Source: Sphingomonas sp. (GTDB lineage Bacteria; Pseudomonadota; Alphaproteobacteria; Sphingomonadales; Sphingomonadaceae). From it: 11,212 nt of DNA. The stretch's first letter is position 1. Each line of letters begins with the position of its first letter. The notes under the pieces are model-generated. The model did not search any database and was not told the origin of the DNA. It saw only the letters and a program-made list of their open reading frames with translations. The stretch lies in contig JACCSV010000144.1 in assembly GCA_013812805.1 (NCBI GenBank), positions 1 through 11,212 of the forward strand, given 5' to 3'. Below are positions 7,842 through 11,212 of this stretch, piece after piece. The translations under genes and the position numbers were made by a program.

Positions 7842-8744
7842 ATGACCGCCCGCCACCATTCGCCGATCATCGCCTTCGCCGTCGGTGTGCTCGGCATCGC
7901 CTTGTTCTCGGCGATGGACGCGGTGATGAAGGGACTGGTGCTGGCGATCGGCACCTATGCAACCATGTTCTGGCGCAATCTTGCTGGGATCGGCCTGTCG
8001 GGCGCGCTCTACCTTCCGCGCCGGCAAGGCTGGCCCGATCGCTCGACGATGAAGATCCACCTTGCCCGCGGAGTGCTTTCTACCTTCATGGGTTTTCTGT
8101 TCTTCTGGGGGATTGGGCGCGTGCCGCTGGCTCAGGCGATCGCGCTCGCCTTCATCGCCCCGTTGATCGCCCTCTACCTCGCCTCGCTGATGCTGCACGA
8201 GAAGGTCGGCGCGCGGACCGTCGGCGGATCGATGGTCGCCTTTGCCGGCGTGCTGGTGATCTTCGTCGGCCAGGCGCAGGCTGATCTTGGCCGTGACGCG
8301 TTGATCGGAAGCCTGGCAATCCTGGTTTCGGCGGGGCTCTACGCGCTTAACATCATCATCATGCGGCGCCAGGCATTGGTCGCCAAGCCGCTGGAGATTA
8401 CCTTTTTCCAGAGCCTGATCGTCACATCGACCCTGGCGCTCGCGTTGCCGGTTGTCGGGACGTCCTTTCCGCCGCTCGAGCAATGGCCGTGGCTGCTGCT
8501 CGCCTGCGCCTTGGCGGTTACGTCGATGCTGCTCTTGTCCTGGGCCTATGCGCGGGCTGAGGCGAGCTACCTCGCCGCGACCGAATATACCGCTTTTCTG
8601 TGGGCGGCGCTGTTCGGGTGGTTGATCTTCAACGAACCTTTATCCACGTTTACGCTCGCCGGCGCCGGGATGATCGTCGCCGGCTGCATCCTCGCCGCGC
8701 GCCGACCGGAAGAGGCGAGCCCGAAACTGGAGGTGGCAACCTGA
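7842..8744 (+). CDS. EamA-type DMT superfamily transporter (10 TM)
   Basis: This 300-residue inner-membrane protein of the drug/metabolite transporter superfamily is built of two repeated EamA halves of five TM helices each (about residues 9-140 and 153-287). Family landmarks include the first helix ending SAMDAVMKGL, the loop-flanked helix PLAQAIALAFIAPLIALYLA followed by LHEKVG at the end of half one, and the matching AEASYLAATEYTAFLWAALF followed by NEPLS in half two. The ATG at 7842 lies 66 bp from the divergent phytase-like gene; only a poor ribosome site precedes it (AAGGCG at 7821-7826). The stop TGA (8742-8744) overlaps the start of the SMR gene. Such proteins export amino acids, purines or other metabolites; no substrate can be read from the sequence. 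Confidence 0.92.
   Translation: MTARHHSPIIAFAVGVLGIALFSAMDAVMKGLVLAIGTYATMFWRNLAGIGLSGALYLPRRQGWPDRSTMKIHLARGVLSTFMGFLFFWGIGRVPLAQAIALAFIAPLIALYLASLMLHEKVGARTVGGSMVAFAGVLVIFVGQAQADLGRDALIGSLAILVSAGLYALNIIIMRRQALVAKPLEITFFQSLIVTSTLALALPVVGTSFPPLEQWPWLLLACALAVTSMLLLSWAYARAEASYLAATEYTAFLWAALFGWLIFNEPLSTFTLAGAGMIVAGCILAARRPEEASPKLEVAT
8729..8733 (+). promoter_or_regulatory. Ribosome binding site of the SMR gene inside the EamA gene
   Basis: GGAGG lies 10 nt before the ATG at 8744, within the last codons of the EamA gene. Together with the TGATG stop/start overlap it fixes the SMR start and supports coupled translation. Confidence 0.75.
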
Positions 8745-9058
8745 TGGCCTGGTTCTATCTCGTTCTCGGCGGCTTGTTCGAAATCGGCTTCACAACCTCG
8801 CTCCGCTTCGTCGACGGCTTTCGCAACGTGCCCTGGACGATCGCCTTCCTCGTTTCGGTCGGGATCAGCATGGCGCTGCTCGAGCTGGCCTCGCGCACCA
8901 TCCCGATGGGCACGGCCTATGCGGTGTGGGGCGGGATCGGTGCCGTGGGAACGGTGATCGTCGGCATGGCCTTTTTCAGCGAGCCCACGGAGCTGGTGCG
9001 CGTACTCCTGATCCTCGTCATCGTCGCGGCGATTGCCGGGCTCCGCCTGGTCGGCTGA
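8744..9058 (+). CDS. Small multidrug resistance (SMR) protein, Gdx/SugE-like
   Basis: This 104-residue, four-helix inner-membrane protein is of the SMR family, proton-coupled dual-topology dimers. Glu13 in the first helix (GGLFEIGF) is the conserved substrate/proton-binding carboxylate, in the same position as in SugE/Gdx. The third helix contains GTAYAVWGGIGAVG, whose GIGAVG form is typical of guanidinium exporters (Gdx) rather than EmrE-type drug pumps. Export of guanidinium is therefore the best guess, not proven. The ATG overlaps the EamA stop in TGATG, with GGAGG (8729-8733) 10 nt upstream inside the EamA gene, so the two are translationally coupled. I saw no guanidine riboswitch upstream of the pair. 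Confidence 0.92.
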   Translation: MAWFYLVLGGLFEIGFTTSLRFVDGFRNVPWTIAFLVSVGISMALLELASRTIPMGTAYAVWGGIGAVGTVIVGMAFFSEPTELVRVLLILVIVAAIAGLRLVG

Positions 9059-9102
9059 GCCAAGCTGGACGGTCTGCCGGGCAAGCGGCTAGTGCAGCTG
9101 GG

Positions 9103-11212
9103 ATGAGCGACAAGCCCACCCGCGACGACTGGCAGGCGCAGGCCGACAAAGCAGCGAAGGGCCGGGATCTGTCGCGCGAAACTCTCGAAGGCATCCGGCT
9201 ACAGACCGTCTACGGCCCGGACGACGCTGGCGGCATCCACAGCGGTTTCCCGGGCCTGCCGCCCTACACCCGCGGCCCCTATGCGACGATGTACTCGGGG
9301 CGTCCCTGGACCATCCGCCAATACGCCGGCTTCTCCACTGCTGAGGATTCCAACGCCTTTTACCGGCGTAACCTCGCCGCGGGACAGAAGGGCCTGAGCG
9401 TCGCTTTCGATCTCGCCACCCACCGCGGCTACGACAGCGACAATCCGCGTGTCGCCGGCGATGTAGGGATGGCGGGCGTTGCCATCGACACGGTCGAGGA
9501 CATGAAATTGCTGTTCGACGGTATCCCGCTCGGCGAGATGTCGGTGAGCATGACGATGAACGGCGCGGTGCTTCCGGTGATGGCCTTCTACATTGTCGCC
9601 GCGGAGGAGCAGGGGGTCGAGCATGCGCGGCTCACCGGCACGATCCAGAACGACATCCTCAAAGAGTTCGCGGTCCGCAACACCTACATCTACCCGCCCG
9701 AACCGTCGATGCGGATCGTGTCGGACGTGATCGCCTTTTGCGCGGCCGAGATGCCGAAGTTCAACTCGATCTCGATCAGCGGCTATCACATGCACGAAGC
9801 CGGCGCGACGGCGGTCCAGGAGCTCGCCTACACGCTCGCCGACGGCATGGAATACGTAAGGGTAGCGGCCGCGAAGGGCCTCGAGATCGACGCCTTTGCG
9901 CCGCGGCTTAGCTTCTTCTTCGGCATCGGCATGAACCTGTTCATGGAGGTCGCCAAGCTGCGCGCGGCGCGGACTTTGTGGGCGCGGATCATGACCCAGC
10001 TGGGCGCGACGACGGAGAAGTCGAAGCTGCTTCGCACCCATTGCCAGACCAGCGGCGTCAGCCTCACCGAGCAGGACCCATATAACAATATCGTCCGCAC
10101 CACGATCGAAGCGCTTGCGGCGGTGCTTGGCGGAACGCAGTCGCTGCACACCAACAGTTTTGACGAGGCAATCGCGCTGCCCACTGACTTTTCCGCCCGG
10201 ATTGCCCGCAACACCCAGCTGATCCTCGCCGAGGAAAGCGGGGTTACGGCGGTCGCCGACCCGCTCGGCGGAAGCTGGTATGTCGAGGCGCTGACGCGCG
10301 AGCTTGAGGACAAGGCCTGGGCACTGATCGAGGAGGTTGAGCAGCACGGCGGCATGACCAAGGCGGTCGCCGAAGGGCTGCCCAAGCAGCGGATCGAGGA
10401 AGCAGCGGCGGCGCGGCAGGCGAAGGTCGACATCGGGGAGACGGTGATCGTCGGGGTCAATGCGTACCGGCTCGAGAACGAGGAAGAGCATGACTTCCTC
10501 GAGGTCGACAATGCCAAGGTCCGCGCTGGCCAGATCGCGCGGATCGAGCAGGTGCGGGCGGACCGGGACGAGGCAAAAGTTCGGGCGGCGCTGGAAGCGC
10601 TGGAGCAATCGGCCAATTCTCCTCCCCGGGACGGGGAGGGGGACCAAGCGCAGCTTGGTGGAGGGGGCGGGGTGAAGCGCTCAGACCCCCCTCCGTCATC
10701 GCTCCGCGATGCCACCTCCCCGTCCCGGGGAGGAGACAATTTGCTGGCGCTGGCGGTCGAATGCGCACGCGCTCGCGCCACGCTCGGCGAAATCTCTGAC
10801 GCGCTCGAGCGGGCGTTCGGGCGCTACGGCACGCGGCCCGAGCCGGTGCGGGGGATTTACGGCAAAGCGCGGGGCGACGGCCGGTGGAAAGTGGCGGAGC
10901 AGGGGACCGAGGCAGTAGCCCAGCGCCTGGGCCGCAAGCCGCGGATCCTCGTCGCCAAAATGGGCCAGGACGGGCACGATCGTGGCGCCAACCTGGTGTC
11001 GTCGGCCTTCACCGACCTTGGCTTCGACGTGGTGCCAGGGCCGCTGTTCCAGACGCCGCGGGAGACTGCCGAGATGGCGGTCGATAACGATGTCGATGTC
11101 GTCGGCGCATCGTCGCTCGCCGCCGGCCACCGAACCCTGATCCCGGAGATGATCGAAGCACTCAAGGACATGGGCCGAGCCGACATCAAGGTCGTAGCCG
11201 GCGGAGTCATCC
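9103..11212 (+). CDS. scpA: Methylmalonyl-CoA mutase, single-chain type, with an in-frame repeat insertion (3' end outside window)
   Basis: This adenosylcobalamin-dependent enzyme interconverts (R)-methylmalonyl-CoA and succinyl-CoA in propionate and branched-chain amino-acid breakdown. The frame is open from ATG 9103 to the window edge (703 codons). The catalytic barrel has GPYATMYSGRPWTIRQYAGF with the active-site Tyr64, TIQNDILKEF, SISGYHMHEAGA with the substrate-binding His, and FFFGIGMNLFMEVAKLR. The B12 domain shows AKMGQDGHDRGA, the DxHxxG motif with the lower-ligand His625, and continues to VVAGGVI where the window ends. A single chain carrying both an intact active-site Tyr and a B12 domain fits the ScpA-type homodimer. 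About 50 C-terminal residues are missing by comparison with E. coli ScpA (714 residues from memory). Residues 506-546 are foreign to the family and come from a palindromic repeat in the linker between the two domains. The start is 44 bp after the SMR stop, with only a weak ribosome site. Confidence 0.96.
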   Translation, partial: MSDKPTRDDWQAQADKAAKGRDLSRETLEGIRLQTVYGPDDAGGIHSGFPGLPPYTRGPYATMYSGRPWTIRQYAGFSTAEDSNAFYRRNLAAGQKGLSVAFDLATHRGYDSDNPRVAGDVGMAGVAIDTVEDMKLLFDGIPLGEMSVSMTMNGAVLPVMAFYIVAAEEQGVEHARLTGTIQNDILKEFAVRNTYIYPPEPSMRIVSDVIAFCAAEMPKFNSISISGYHMHEAGATAVQELAYTLADGMEYVRVAAAKGLEIDAFAPRLSFFFGIGMNLFMEVAKLRAARTLWARIMTQLGATTEKSKLLRTHCQTSGVSLTEQDPYNNIVRTTIEALAAVLGGTQSLHTNSFDEAIALPTDFSARIARNTQLILAEESGVTAVADPLGGSWYVEALTRELEDKAWALIEEVEQHGGMTKAVAEGLPKQRIEEAAAARQAKVDIGETVIVGVNAYRLENEEEHDFLEVDNAKVRAGQIARIEQVRADRDEAKVRAALEALEQSANSPPRDGEGDQAQLGGGGGVKRSDPPPSSLRDATSPSRGGDNLLALAVECARARATLGEISDALERAFGRYGTRPEPVRGIYGKARGDGRWKVAEQGTEAVAQRLGRKPRILVAKMGQDGHDRGANLVSSAFTDLGFDVVPGPLFQTPRETAEMAVDNDVDVVGASSLAAGHRTLIPEMIEALKDMGRADIKVVAGGVI
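10618..10736. repeat. MITE-like palindromic repeat inserted in frame in scpA
   Basis: This 119-bp element has perfect 22-bp terminal inverted repeats: 10618-10639 is the exact reverse complement of 10715-10736. Each arm is itself a hairpin (CCTCCCCG / CGGGGAGG around a 3-nt loop). The interior holds two more perfect 6-bp stems, CCAAGC-GCA-GCTTGG (10644-10658) and CATCGC-TCC-GCGATG (10698-10712). It is flanked by CAAT on both sides (10614-10617 and 10737-10740), which looks like a 4-bp target-site duplication. No transposase is encoded, so it would be a passive element mobilised in trans, or a REP-like/RPE-like repeat. I recall similar GC-rich palindromes between genes of sphingomonads and Caulobacter relatives, but only one copy is in this window, so its repeat status in the genome is inferred. 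Confidence 0.85.

Noticed and set aside
7776..8483. Upstream extension of the phytase-like frame by 236 codons
   Set aside because: It is antisense to the EamA transporter, has no phytase-family similarity, and the domain begins right after ATG 7775.
9199..10647. 482-codon open frame on the minus strand
   Set aside because: It is entirely antisense to scpA, whose sequence is unmistakable. Long antisense frames are expected in GC-rich codon use, and the translation shows no family motif.
10600..10760. scpA as a pseudogene or a frameshifted assembly
   Set aside because: The codon-by-codon reading stays open through the insert, and both flanking domains are in the same frame with their key residues intact.

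Overview
The window looks like a piece of chromosome from a high-GC alphaproteobacterium, most likely a sphingomonad. The basis is the overall GC-rich codon use, a TonB-dependent receptor, an alphaproteobacterial-type IspG, and a TIR-TM-TPR protein of a kind I recall from that group. I could not run a search, so the taxonomy is an inference.

Layout from left to right. (1) The C-terminal part of a TonB-dependent outer-membrane receptor (+ strand) enters from the left edge and stops at 656. (2) A complete tRNA-Lys(CUU) with encoded CCA lies on the - strand at 696-771. (3) A compact three-gene - strand operon occupies 874-5304. In transcription order it encodes a membrane-anchored TIR-TPR protein, a small beta-rich protein of unknown family, and a 612-residue protein with an N-terminal SLOG-like (Rossmann, nucleotide-ligand) domain followed by two SLATT-like transmembrane pairs. 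(4) ispG, a housekeeping isoprenoid gene, is divergent from that operon. (5) A phytase-like/esterase-like protein (- strand) converges on ispG with a 4-nt gap. (6) Divergent from it is a + strand pair, an EamA-type DMT transporter and a Gdx/SugE-like SMR protein, joined by a TGATG overlap. (7) A single-chain methylmalonyl-CoA mutase (scpA) begins at 9103 and runs off the right edge.

Two things stand out. The first is the TIR / small protein / SLOG-TM operon. TIR domains can make NAD-derived signal nucleotides and SLOG domains can sense such ligands, so a membrane TIR next to a SLOG protein with four predicted membrane segments has the logic of a Thoeris-like signalling and membrane-effector immune system. 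I do not recognise this gene set as a described system. The second is a 119-bp palindromic, MITE-like repeat with perfect 22-bp inverted ends, inserted inside the scpA coding sequence. It is flanked by a CAAT direct repeat; insert plus duplicated target is 123 bp, exactly 41 codons, so the mutase reading frame is kept and the element is translated as an extra surface segment.

The remaining genes are ordinary metabolism and transport. No CRISPR array, insertion sequence with transposase, rRNA or replication origin is visible. The gene-free stretches are all short: 657-695 and 772-873 around the tRNA, 5305-5413, 7776-7841 and 9059-9102.
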